33,192 bases of DNA from Prevotella sp. UBA6994 (GCA_002449845.1 DJXW01000018.1:1-33192); one strand, 5' to 3'; positions 5,697 through 14,750 are shown, counted from the stretch's first letter. Numbers and translations: made by a program. Notes: generated by a model from the letters alone, not told the origin.

Positions 5697-8153
5697 TCAG
5701 TCTGAATATTTCTCCAGGGCTTGTTTGAACTCATCGGGATAGTTTGCTTTCAAATAAGCTGTTTGATAGGCCAACCAAGTGTAGCAAACAGCATGAGACT
5801 TTTGGAAAGCGTACATACCTTTAGCCTCCATTTCATTCCATACCTTTTCAAGGGCATTCTTTTTGTGTCCGTTCTTTATGCCACCTTCTATGAAACGAGG
5901 CTTCAGAACTGAAAGCACATCCTTTTTCCTTTTACCGAGGGCTTTTCTCAGTAAGTCGCTCTCACTTCTATCAAAGTTGGCAATCAAGCGAGAAAGCATC
6001 ATTATCTGTTCCTGATAAACGATAATGCCATAAGTATTGTGAAGATACTTTTCCATGCAAGGAATCATATACTTGACTTCCTTCTTGGAATGCTTTTGCT
6101 TGACGAGAGTTGAAATATATTCCATCGGCCCTGGTCGATACATGCAGTTCAAGATGACCAAATCCTCAAAGCATGTAGGATGAAGTTTTTGCAGGTATTT
6201 TTGCATCCCTTTTGAACTGAACAGAAACACGTCATCGGTTTGGCCTGTTTGGAAAAGTTCCATTGTCTTCTCATCATCAATCGGATTCTTTTCAATATCG
6301 AAATCCTTATCATCGTGAACTCTGATACTTTCACAAATATCCCTCATCTGGGAAAGCGTTTTAAGACCAAGGAAGTCGAATTTAATAAGGCCGGATGATT
6401 CCACATGCCATCCATCATATTGAGTGCAGTTCACTAATTTTTCATTACCCTTTGAATCTTCTATGGAACAAGTTGAGACAGGTGCCCAATTAGACACTGG
6501 CTCGTCAGCAACAACAAACCCACAAGCATGGACACCTAATCCACGGATTTTCCTTTCTAATACGGTAGTATTGGCAAATGCGTTACGCAATGATGCTCCT
6601 GCCTTACGAACTCGCTTTCTCAACTCTGGTTCATACTTGATAGCATCTTTTATGGAATGCCAATAATAACCACAATGAGACGACAAGAGTTCGCTGACAC
6701 CCATTGTCTCAGTAGTAGGCATTTGCTTGGCTTTGGCTATCGTGCTGAATGCATTAGCTGTTGAGAATGTGTTGAACGAAACAACATGGGCGCAGCATTC
6801 CTTGCCATATTTCTGCTGAAGCCATTCAAGGACACGTTCTCTACCTTCATCATCGAAGTCTATATCTATGTCTGGGAACATCGTACCTTCTGGACTTAGG
6901 AAACGTTCAAAGAGTAAATCGTGTTTCAATGGGTCAATCTTAGTAATACCTAAACAATGACATACAAGACTACCCGCAGCTGAGCCACGTCCAGGGCCGA
7001 CCCATACGCCAAGCTCTGATTGAGCAGTATTGACTACATCCTGTAAAAAAAGGAAATAGCCAGAAGCCGCTCTCTGTTTAATGATTTGCAGTTCAAACGT
7101 CAACCTGTCAGTAACATCTTCAGGAAGCGATTCTCCATATATCTGTTTTGCTTTGAAAAAAGAAAGGTATTCCAGATAGTTGTCTTCCTTTTCCCTTCTC
7201 TCATTCCCGAACCCATCAGGAATGCTAATAGCAGGAACAATGGGAGCATGGCGTATGTCATAGGACTCAACCTTGTCAAAGATTTCCATTGTATTCTCCA
7301 ATGCATCAGGAATATCGGAGAATAGTTCGCACATTTCTTTCCTGCTTCTCAGCCAGCGAGTTGTAGTTGGTATCAGTTCTGCAAGTTCTTCCATCGTCTT
7401 ATTAGTTGCAGCGCATAGTTGAACATTGTAAGCTTTTGCATCGGTTGTAGCCACATAATGAACATCATTCGTGGCTACAACTTTTACGCCATATTCCTTT
7501 GATTTTTGAATTAGAACGGCATTAACCCTTTGCTGTTCAAGCATCAGTTTACTCGGAGTGTCGCTCTTTAAGTCATAATCAGCACAACGCTGTAATTCCA
7601 GATAATAATCCTCCCCAAAAGTCTGCTGATACCATCTAATGGTTTCCGCCAGACCTTCTATGTCACCCTTGGAAATCTTAGTAAATACCTCGCTGCCAGC
7701 ACTACCTGATAGGACAATCAGACCTTCATGATATTTCTCCAATTCCGCACGGTCTGTTCGGGGGCTTCCAAAGAAACCGTCAGTCCATGAATTGCTTACA
7801 ATCTTAACGAGGTTCTTATAGCCTGTCAAGTTCTTGACAAGAACAGTAAGATGGAACCCTTTCAAATCCTTGTGACCATCTTTTTTGTCCTTAGATCCAT
7901 TCTTGGCCACATACAGCTCACACCCGATGATAGGTTTGAAAGACTTCTTGCCTTTCTTTTGTCTTTCGATGTTAATGCGACAAACATAGTCGAAAAATTC
8001 CATGATACCAAACATATTGCCATTATCAGTAATAGCAATACCAGGCATTCTGTCTTTGATGGCAGCATCCACCAATTCCCTAATACTGGCGCATCCATCC
8101 ATTATTGAGTAATGGGAATGAACATTCAAATGCACGAATCGATACCTTTTCAT
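5697..8153 (-). CDS. DNA polymerase III alpha-like protein lacking the C-terminal third
   Basis: 818 residues against roughly 1100-1250 for DnaE. The PHP domain (1-~290) has 'HLNVHSHYS' and 'ITDNGNMFG': compared with the usual HxHxxYS and TDHGN, His10 is Asn, Glu14 is His and the TDH His is Asn44, so its metal site is probably degenerate. The polymerase core is intact: 'GPGRGSAAGSLV' (387-398), catalytic 'PDIDIDF' with Asp428 and Asp430, and 'KFDFLGL' with Asp593 matching E. coli D401/D403/D555. The protein stops 15 residues after the conserved 'YQTAYLKANYPDEF', so the tandem helix-hairpin-helix, beta-clamp-binding motif, OB fold and tau-binding domain are absent. The 100 bp after the stop hold no remnant of them, so the form looks settled and not a fresh nonsense mutation. 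It starts 63 bp after the second DUF262 gene. Confidence 0.9.
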   Translation of the reverse strand: MKRYRFVHLNVHSHYSIMDGCASIRELVDAAIKDRMPGIAITDNGNMFGIMEFFDYVCRINIERQKKGKKSFKPIIGCELYVAKNGSKDKKDGHKDLKGFHLTVLVKNLTGYKNLVKIVSNSWTDGFFGSPRTDRAELEKYHEGLIVLSGSAGSEVFTKISKGDIEGLAETIRWYQQTFGEDYYLELQRCADYDLKSDTPSKLMLEQQRVNAVLIQKSKEYGVKVVATNDVHYVATTDAKAYNVQLCAATNKTMEELAELIPTTTRWLRSRKEMCELFSDIPDALENTMEIFDKVESYDIRHAPIVPAISIPDGFGNERREKEDNYLEYLSFFKAKQIYGESLPEDVTDRLTFELQIIKQRAASGYFLFLQDVVNTAQSELGVWVGPGRGSAAGSLVCHCLGITKIDPLKHDLLFERFLSPEGTMFPDIDIDFDDEGRERVLEWLQQKYGKECCAHVVSFNTFSTANAFSTIAKAKQMPTTETMGVSELLSSHCGYYWHSIKDAIKYEPELRKRVRKAGASLRNAFANTTVLERKIRGLGVHACGFVVADEPVSNWAPVSTCSIEDSKGNEKLVNCTQYDGWHVESSGLIKFDFLGLKTLSQMRDICESIRVHDDKDFDIEKNPIDDEKTMELFQTGQTDDVFLFSSKGMQKYLQKLHPTCFEDLVILNCMYRPGPMEYISTLVKQKHSKKEVKYMIPCMEKYLHNTYGIIVYQEQIMMLSRLIANFDRSESDLLRKALGKRKKDVLSVLKPRFIEGGIKNGHKKNALEKVWNEMEAKGMYAFQKSHAVCYTWLAYQTAYLKANYPDEFKQALEKYSD

Positions 8154-8216
8154 GTTATTTGGGATATTGTTTATAACAAAAATCGTTAGATTGAAGAGAC
8201 ACCTTGATAATCGTAA

Positions 8217-10583
8217 TCACATTGAAGCTTCTTCTGCTAGATGTGTTAGCCGGATCAGCAGTCCTTGTTGCGAAATATCAGGCAGTTCGTTCATGTGAAT
8301 ACAAAAGTATTTGTCATCTCTTTCGTTTTTATGATTTGAATCTCTTTTCTTGGGTTCATTTATTCGATTAAGGAGATATATGATATTGTCATATCCCCAC
8401 ATGAACGAGTTTCCATGGTAATTGAAATACACTCTCCAATTCCAGAATATTCCTTGGTTACATGAATTTACATCAGAATCAACTTCTATGTTTGGATGCG
8501 ACAGCATAATATTTCGACGGAAAGAGTAGTTACTATCTGTGTCAATCCAATCGAAACAGTAGGCATAGTTCCTTCTATATGGGAAGAATGTCAATACACC
8601 TGCAGTCCAGTGAAGCCTCCATTCAGATCCATTACTTACGATTTTTCCATAACGATAGTATGGTTCTTCCTCTAAGAATTTGCTTTCAGCGAATAGCATT
8701 TTAATATGATTGGCTGATTTAACCCAATCCCTTTCTCCGTCCTCAATGCTTATAAAGTCAAGCTCATCAAGGTTATCTGCTGTCAAGAGTGTATGTACTT
8801 CCTTATAGTAATTTGGATTTGTGCTATGAAGTATTTTTTCTTTCCATGCATCAGCACTGGTGTCATAAATATATTGTTCGACGAGCTGCTCCCAGTGATG
8901 AGCTATACGGATTAAAGCTTTTGTGAGTGACAGCGCATATTCCTTTCTGACCTCTTTGTCATCGAAGTAAGTACTTGCATGCAAGAGTTTCACTTTGAAA
9001 CATTCAATATCCTCTACGAATTCCTTGCTATCATAACGGAGCAAACAAGCGATGTTTCCTTTAAAGAACTGCATTTCCTCGGCTTCTCTTATGAGTCTTA
9101 GCCATTCTTCTCTATTTTTACCACATAGCAGTTTAGCCTTGAAGCGTTCCTCTTCCACCTGCTTTGCCGCGAAACTAGATCGAATTTTTTCATCAGAAGC
9201 GAGGAATTGCAAGATATTATCACTTTTGGAACGCAGTTCCTCAAATAAACGAATAGCACCAATCATTGCTTCCTCGTTGTTCAAGCTGCTGTTTTCCACG
9301 ACATTCCAGACGAAGCGCATCCATTGTTCAAATTGTTCTTTGTTGAATATCTCATTATATTCAAAATAGCAACAAACTGCATGGAATACAGCCCGTTGTT
9401 TTTGACTAATAGATGAAACCTCCACAACTGTAGGCTCGTCATCTTTGCCTGTTTCTTTGACAACATATTCTGGAATAAAGGCGAATACGTCGGTTTCTTC
9501 CCAATAAGGAGCAATCTTCGCTCCATTCCAACGAGCAAACAGCTTTTCTAAAGAACTAATTGTTTCTGATGTTAGTACCTCGTCATATCCTTTTAGTCCA
9601 TCATAGTTCTCTTTGCCTTTATAGAGGTCTTGATACAGATTAATCTGTTGCATTTCCTGTACGTTACGGGATGTCGTGGCAATCAGCCTGTCAAGAAAAT
9701 AGCGGCGCAAGAACTTATAGTATATGTCATCCACCTTAAAGATACCCTTAGAACTCGCTTCTTTCCAGAACACATCCGTCCACTCATTGTCAATGAGCGA
9801 AGCTGTTTTATGATTGAAAAGTTTTTCGTTGGGCTTGTCCTCGTTTGGAGCATATCCGATAAGATCAGCTTTAAAGTTTTCAAAGTCCGTCAGCTGTTTT
9901 CCTCTGGCATTCATCTTTATATAAAGATCATCCGATAATGGCAGATTCTCATCCTTCATGTCCTTGAAGAGAAAGTAAATTGGACAATCGTCAGCTAACA
10001 ATCGCTCCCAATACTCAGAACAGTTATTGTCGTCAGCAAGAAACTCCTCTATACCATCTTGAATGTCCACGTTTTCAGAATTTGTGATATTCGTTCCTCC
10101 CAGCGTCCGGAGCATTCCCTGTATAGTAGGATCTTGCTTATATTTTGAGTAGAACCATGTCTGGTCCTTAATGAAATCCACGAGTTTCATGCCACTCTGA
10201 TTGAAGGCCTCCGTATCCATGTTGCAGAGACTCTTGCAGAAATCGCGAGAAGTTGTACGGGTTTCATAAGTAAACTGACTGAGCCACCCCTCTGCAGAGG
10301 CAAGGTTATTTGTCCTCACGGCAAGATACCAGTGAAGTAGCCACAGTGTAGTTAGACGTTGCTGTCCATCCAATGGCCACATGGCACCATGTTCATTTGT
10401 GCCATAAACGAAATCAAGGCTCAAAGTATCTTTGCCAGACCTATCTTGCAGAGCCTTAATCATCTTCCCGAGCAAGCGCTCACGAAGATACATCTTATTT
10501 TCACGTCCCTGAGCGTAATCGCGCTGAATAATGGGAATTTCGATGCGTTGCTGACGCAGTATATTATATAGTGTCTGAAACAT
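8217..10583 (-). CDS. DUF262 domain protein without HNH domain
   Basis: 788 residues. The N-terminal DUF262 (ParB/sulfiredoxin-like) domain carries 'IPIIQRDYAQGR', 'DFVYGT' and 'WPLDGQQRLTTLWLLHWYLA', then 'LYIKMNARGKQLTDFENFKADLIGY', the conserved FxxxNxxGxxLxxxExhKA-type block. The remaining ~500 residues are helical and end without any recognisable DUF1524 HNH motif (no EHI...NLTLL), unlike its neighbour. In the GmrSD/SspE/BrxU families DUF262 is an NTP-dependent or modification-sensing module. The gene overlaps the upstream DUF262-DUF1524 gene by 20 bp, so the two are likely co-translated partners. Confidence 0.85.
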   Translation of the reverse strand: MFQTLYNILRQQRIEIPIIQRDYAQGRENKMYLRERLLGKMIKALQDRSGKDTLSLDFVYGTNEHGAMWPLDGQQRLTTLWLLHWYLAVRTNNLASAEGWLSQFTYETRTTSRDFCKSLCNMDTEAFNQSGMKLVDFIKDQTWFYSKYKQDPTIQGMLRTLGGTNITNSENVDIQDGIEEFLADDNNCSEYWERLLADDCPIYFLFKDMKDENLPLSDDLYIKMNARGKQLTDFENFKADLIGYAPNEDKPNEKLFNHKTASLIDNEWTDVFWKEASSKGIFKVDDIYYKFLRRYFLDRLIATTSRNVQEMQQINLYQDLYKGKENYDGLKGYDEVLTSETISSLEKLFARWNGAKIAPYWEETDVFAFIPEYVVKETGKDDEPTVVEVSSISQKQRAVFHAVCCYFEYNEIFNKEQFEQWMRFVWNVVENSSLNNEEAMIGAIRLFEELRSKSDNILQFLASDEKIRSSFAAKQVEEERFKAKLLCGKNREEWLRLIREAEEMQFFKGNIACLLRYDSKEFVEDIECFKVKLLHASTYFDDKEVRKEYALSLTKALIRIAHHWEQLVEQYIYDTSADAWKEKILHSTNPNYYKEVHTLLTADNLDELDFISIEDGERDWVKSANHIKMLFAESKFLEEEPYYRYGKIVSNGSEWRLHWTAGVLTFFPYRRNYAYCFDWIDTDSNYSFRRNIMLSHPNIEVDSDVNSCNQGIFWNWRVYFNYHGNSFMWGYDNIIYLLNRINEPKKRDSNHKNERDDKYFCIHMNELPDISQQGLLIRLTHLAEEASM

Positions 10584-13254
10584 AGTCTTTAACTTTGAAT
10601 TTCTGGGATAAGATACGATAAATATTCTTCAGATAAGCTTCGGCATCATTTTTAGTCCATGCCACCATGCTTCCGGATGTAGGGCTGTAATATTTCATGA
10701 ATGCCTGTTTCGTGCAAGGTGGAATGAAGGCAGACTTGGCTTTGCGCTCCACGGGAACCTCAAAGCCTTTTTCCTTATTAAATGTAGGTATAGGATAATA
10801 CACGCCTTGTTCCTTCCCTATGATGGTGCGACGTTTGGCAGGAAAGATTGCGTTTCCGTAGCTTCTATTCGTACTTTCGTCTAGCAGAGTGAAGTTCCAT
10901 ACCATGTTTTTTTCTTCTTCGTCGAGATATTCTTCAGCATTTCCTTCTGGAAGAATCTCCTGTGCCAGTTTATCAAAAATACGCTTACGCTCTGCCTCAT
11001 TATCGTTGTCCTGCATATTAAGACAGAAGTTCTTTATGTCTTTCCTTTGTTCATCAGTCGAGATAATGTATGTTGTCAGAAGCCATTCCTTCTGCTCATT
11101 AAAACTTGTGAGTTCATTAGAAGTATTGGAGTCAATGTGTTCTACATCCCATTTTTCTTTTTTGTAAAGATTGAACGGGAATTTTGTAAAGACACTCTGA
11201 CCATACTCCTTCTGCACAATCAGACCCTGTTGGATGACCGATTCTACATTATGTAGGAGCAATAGTGGTCGACATTGTGTCTTCGGGCAACCTTTCAGTT
11301 CGTAAATCTTTCCAAGGTCTGCGCAATCATTCAGCGTGTCGTTGATTTCACCAATGAGATATTCCTTGAACTTTCCAATAGTCATGCCTGGCTTGTTCCA
11401 TTCAGTGAGATATTTGAAGAGGAGTGCTTGCTGGGCTGCGGGGTTTCCTTTCTGTCGTGTGGATTCCTTAGGACGAGCCATCAAGTATCCTATATAGTGG
11501 TAAAGTTCAAGATGCGTAAACCACTCATAGAGTGTGCTATATATTTTCTTAACCTTTTCCCAAACAATTTTTAGCGTCGTATCGCTGTATTTTGAATCGT
11601 GAAAATAACCATAAAAATAGCGAAATACACGAGATTGGTCGGTGCCAATATCCTCTGTCGGCTCACCCAATACACGCTGGCTACACATCAATTCAAAGAT
11701 GAAATCAATTCGTGTTTCTTGTGTATAAGTATCATCATGAAAGAAAAGCCAAAATTCATCGTTTTGTAACATTGCTTCTATCTCGTTCCATTGTGAAGCG
11801 ATATCCTGTTGTATGAGCCGAATCCTCTCATAGTTATCGTCTGACGGGAAGTTAGAACGGTTAAGCAGGATAGCTTTAATTAGTTCTGCTGAAGTAAGCG
11901 GTATTTTATCAATGTTTAAGCGAGTAAATACCTCAATTGGGTCTTGTGTGTCCGTATCATACCATATGAATTTAACCTTGTCTAACAAGATTTTTGTGAA
12001 TTCCTTGATATACTCTTCATCCTTACCTTGTTTCCAACGAAGAATGAAGTTACGTGCCTCAATCATGTGATAGAAGTCGATATTCTCCTTGGCTTCCTCT
12101 TCCGTACGATTGAGAATATAGCTGAGGAACATCTGGCTTTTGGGCCTTGTCTGATATTGCAGCTTATACTTTTCCTGATTTAAACAGGAAAGAATGATAT
12201 TGATGGTGGTAAGTCGTTGCTGTCCATCTATCACGTCCCAGGAAGTGCCGTGTTCCTTCACTACAAGCGGCTGTATGCAGTAAATACCTTTTGCTCCCTT
12301 TTCGCAGAAATCTTCAATATCTTCAAGTAATTCGCTAACCTGTTGCGTGGTCCATCTGTAACCGCGCTGATATGATGGAATATGAAAATCTAAGCAAGTC
12401 AACTCTTTAATTGCCACTGGGTCAATTGTTCTGTGTTTCATATATAGTTTAATCTTTAATTTCTTAACCATAATTTCTGCTCTATGACGGATGACTCTTG
12501 TAGCAAAATCTACATAGCGTTCCGCTTCAAGCAAATAATCATCAGCAGTCATGTCAAAATTCCTCCAATAGAAGAAACCTTTAGATGATATAAAGGGCTT
12601 TCCATCCTTATTAAGGTAGTCTTCCCACAGCAAGGCTTGGGAAAGGCGTGTAATACCCTCATCATTCATATAAGGGCGAAAAACCTGCTCATTAAGCATT
12701 ATATGTTTCTGAAGAGGATAGTCCGCATCTTCTTTTTTCTCCAACACGGATTCTAAAGCAACAAGGAATTGATCGAAGAAGTCATGCCAGATATAGTGGC
12801 ATCCTCGGTAAGTATTCAATGTTTCGTACTCACCGTTGTATTTATGCCCAATATTCGGCAGGACACACATATTGCCAATGGTGCCACATACACAGTTTTG
12901 GAAATATTCCACCTTTGTGATAAGTTCACTAGACGGGCTGAACTTATCTAATCCAGGATGAAGCGAATCATTACATGGTCTTCCAAACATCGTATTGTAC
13001 GTGTTCATAGTATCACCTCTGAAGGTATAATCTTCGAGTGTATCCATTGTCAGCCCTTGCCATGCGTCGGAGAATAAAACACAATAGATTGCACGCATTA
13101 TATTAGTGTCATCCGAATCGAACTTCCGATTGGGACAACCATACTTCTCGTCTTCTCTTAGATCATACAGTCGGAAGTTAACTAATTCGTCCAAATTATC
13201 ATGTAGATAATCGTGAATGAACTCTTTTATGTGCTTTATCGGGTCAATCGTCAT
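10564..13254 (-). CDS. DUF262-DUF1524 (GmrSD/SspE-like) nuclease with extra N-terminal domain
   Basis: 896 residues. Residues 1-~265 form a separate domain ('YTFRGDTMNTYNTMFG', 'CGTIGNMCVLPN', 'LNTYRGCHYIWHDFFDQFLVALE') that resembles, by eye, DUF6994-type proteins. DUF262 follows: 'HIPSYQRGYRW' (291-301), 'VIDGQQRLTT' (341-350), 'FTRLNIDKIPLTSAELIKAILL' in two parts near 443-464. The C-terminal DUF1524 HNH-like nuclease has 'WDVEHID' (702-708) and 'WNFTLLDESTNRSYGN' (786-801), the expected catalytic His and Asn blocks. Known relatives cut modified (glucosylated, phosphorothioated) or invading DNA using NTP. It begins 13 bp after the exonuclease gene. The nuclease call is strong; the target is unknown. 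Confidence 0.88.
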   Translation of the reverse strand: MTIDPIKHIKEFIHDYLHDNLDELVNFRLYDLREDEKYGCPNRKFDSDDTNIMRAIYCVLFSDAWQGLTMDTLEDYTFRGDTMNTYNTMFGRPCNDSLHPGLDKFSPSSELITKVEYFQNCVCGTIGNMCVLPNIGHKYNGEYETLNTYRGCHYIWHDFFDQFLVALESVLEKKEDADYPLQKHIMLNEQVFRPYMNDEGITRLSQALLWEDYLNKDGKPFISSKGFFYWRNFDMTADDYLLEAERYVDFATRVIRHRAEIMVKKLKIKLYMKHRTIDPVAIKELTCLDFHIPSYQRGYRWTTQQVSELLEDIEDFCEKGAKGIYCIQPLVVKEHGTSWDVIDGQQRLTTINIILSCLNQEKYKLQYQTRPKSQMFLSYILNRTEEEAKENIDFYHMIEARNFILRWKQGKDEEYIKEFTKILLDKVKFIWYDTDTQDPIEVFTRLNIDKIPLTSAELIKAILLNRSNFPSDDNYERIRLIQQDIASQWNEIEAMLQNDEFWLFFHDDTYTQETRIDFIFELMCSQRVLGEPTEDIGTDQSRVFRYFYGYFHDSKYSDTTLKIVWEKVKKIYSTLYEWFTHLELYHYIGYLMARPKESTRQKGNPAAQQALLFKYLTEWNKPGMTIGKFKEYLIGEINDTLNDCADLGKIYELKGCPKTQCRPLLLLHNVESVIQQGLIVQKEYGQSVFTKFPFNLYKKEKWDVEHIDSNTSNELTSFNEQKEWLLTTYIISTDEQRKDIKNFCLNMQDNDNEAERKRIFDKLAQEILPEGNAEEYLDEEEKNMVWNFTLLDESTNRSYGNAIFPAKRRTIIGKEQGVYYPIPTFNKEKGFEVPVERKAKSAFIPPCTKQAFMKYYSPTSGSMVAWTKNDAEAYLKNIYRILSQKFKVKDYVSDTI

Positions 13255-13267
13255 AAATATATGCTTA

Positions 13268-13759
13268 TTACAATATTTCTCTTGCTATCCAAGCACATGC
13301 CTCTGCATCAGCAAGTGCGTGATGATGGTTTTCCAGCTCATAACCACAGGCGGTAGCTACGGTTTGAAGCTGGTGGTTTTCTAAATCTGGGAGGACCCGC
13401 CGTGAAACACAAAGAGTGTCATAGAACTCATAGTCTGGGTAATCCATTTGATATACACGGAATACGGCCTTCAGACAACCTTCATCAAAAGGCTTATTAT
13501 GAGCCACAAGAGGTAAACCTTTTATTAGAGGCTCTATTTGTGACCATACTTTGGGGAATACAGGAGCATCGTCAGTATCTTCATGACAGAGACCATGAAC
13601 CTGAGAACACCAATAGTTATAATAGTTCGGCTCTGGTTGGATAAGGGAATAGAACGAATCTACAATCTCACCATTACGCACAATGACAATACCTACAGAG
13701 CATACGCTACTGCGCTCATTGTTTGCCGTTTCAAAATCTATAGCTGCAAAGTCTTTCAT
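13268..13759 (-). CDS. DnaQ-like DEDDh 3'-5' exonuclease
   Basis: 163 residues, a single exonuclease domain. Exo I 'AAIDFETAN' has Asp8 and Glu10; Exo II 'LVAHNKPFDEG' has Asp92; Exo III 'HHHALADAEA' has His147 and Asp151, so all DEDDh catalytic residues are present. It resembles the epsilon-type proofreading fold but lacks a C-terminal extension for a clamp or alpha partner. The start codon overlaps the WYL stop (ATGA), a sign of coupled translation. It could trim DNA ends made by the DUF262 nucleases, or act with the shortened alpha subunit encoded further down; both are inference. Confidence 0.9.
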   Translation of the reverse strand: MKDFAAIDFETANNERSSVCSVGIVIVRNGEIVDSFYSLIQPEPNYYNYWCSQVHGLCHEDTDDAPVFPKVWSQIEPLIKGLPLVAHNKPFDEGCLKAVFRVYQMDYPDYEFYDTLCVSRRVLPDLENHQLQTVATACGYELENHHHALADAEACAWIAREIL

Positions 13760-14694
13760 TTTTTGTCATCTTTGTATTTGTTCCACATTCTCTTAATCTT
13801 ACCGGCAATCTCTTTGCGGAGCCAGTAGGGTTCAAGTACCTCCATGTCTTCACCATTCCAAAGCAGTTCCTGCTGGAAATCGAACTCTGGACGGAGATTA
13901 AAGGTAAAGATGCTATACTCTTCATTGCGCTCTATCTCTTCCTGCGACTCGTGCATCTTCAGGTCACGGATGTAGTTGGCCTGTCCTGCTGATACTTTTA
14001 ACTTAACAGGTTGGATTTTGACAGACTGTTCAGCAATGATTCCAAAGCAGCCGTCAAAGAAATCCTCTGCCGTCCAGTTCTTTGGCATTTCAAAAGTCTC
14101 GTCTGTTGCATGAAGATATTTGATACGATCAAGGGAATAGATGCGTGGCCCTTTCTCATAATAATAGGAATAAGTGCTACGAGCCACCATGTACCAACGC
14201 TGCCGGAACAGTTTTACACAATACGGCTGAACATCGAAGTTATTCTCCTCATCCTTCCAATAACTGTGATAAGTCATGTTTAGCACACGGTTTTCCTTCA
14301 TGGACTCAATGATGGGCTGAAGGTAGTCCTGACCAGACGGTACGTATTCCAAAATAATACGTTCTTTAATGCTCTGGCTGTTTGCCAAGGCATTGCTCAC
14401 ACAGAAAGTGTTGTAAAGCCAGGAACGGAGTCCGTTCTTGCTAATATCCTCTTCATTCTCGATGTAGTAACGGTACTCGCCACGCCCTTCATTTGCGATG
14501 TTGATGCCAAACATATCCCAGATGACATAACGCCAATTGTCAAAGGTACGTTTGGGAATGTCCACACCTCTGCTGATGTCATCACGAAGCCAGAGTTCAT
14601 TCAGTTCTTTGAATGAAATCTTCCGTCTGCGATATATGGTTTCTATCACCCAGACGTACTTGGTTATCAAACTTTGTCCTCTGTCGTTGTCCAT
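13756..14694 (-). CDS. WYL-domain transcriptional regulator
   Basis: 312 residues from the ATG at 14694 (MDNDRGQSLITKYVW). A longer frame begins with a TTG overlapping the AbiEii stop, but a -7 box (TAATTTTG, 14713-14720) sits just before 14694, so the shorter start is preferred. N-terminal HTH-like region 'KISFKELNELWLR...IPKRTFDNWRYVI'; central WYL domain with 'FRQRWYMVARS' and 'RIYSLDRI'; C-terminal extension with 'LLWNGEDMEVLEPYWLRKEI', the WCX-type arrangement. WYL repressors (CapW, BrxR, CapP-associated) commonly control phage-defence operons and are relieved by a nucleic-acid or stress signal. It probably regulates its own operon and possibly the AAA+ gene. Confidence 0.88.
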   Translation of the reverse strand: MDNDRGQSLITKYVWVIETIYRRRKISFKELNELWLRDDISRGVDIPKRTFDNWRYVIWDMFGINIANEGRGEYRYYIENEEDISKNGLRSWLYNTFCVSNALANSQSIKERIILEYVPSGQDYLQPIIESMKENRVLNMTYHSYWKDEENNFDVQPYCVKLFRQRWYMVARSTYSYYYEKGPRIYSLDRIKYLHATDETFEMPKNWTAEDFFDGCFGIIAEQSVKIQPVKLKVSAGQANYIRDLKMHESQEEIERNEEYSIFTFNLRPEFDFQQELLWNGEDMEVLEPYWLRKEIAGKIKRMWNKYKDDKK

Positions 14695-14712
14695 ATTTCT
14701 TTGTTTTTTCTG

Positions 14713-14750
14713 CAAAATTATACTGGGGGTGCGCCAAACTGTGGCAGAGG
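14713..14750 (-). promoter_or_regulatory. Promoter and candidate operator of the WYL-headed operon
   Basis: On the minus strand a -7 box TAATTTTG (14713-14720) matches TAnnTTTG and lies 18 bp before the WYL ATG. CCTCTGC (14744-14750) stands 38 nt from its end, followed by 'CACAGTTTGGC'. The equivalent site at the AAA+ gene reads CCTCTGC then 'TACCAACTGGC', sharing CCTCTGCyAC....TGGC. No good -33 TTTG lies at the canonical 19-21 bp spacing. Confidence 0.5.

Noticed and set aside
5597..5697. Frameshifted remainder of the polymerase C-terminus
   Set aside because: The 100 bp after the stop contain no polymerase-like residues in any frame.
10289..10300. Perfect palindrome CCTCTGCAGAGG made of the same arms as the putative operator
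   Set aside because: It lies within the coding sequence of the second DUF262 gene; one or two such heptamers are expected by chance in the block.
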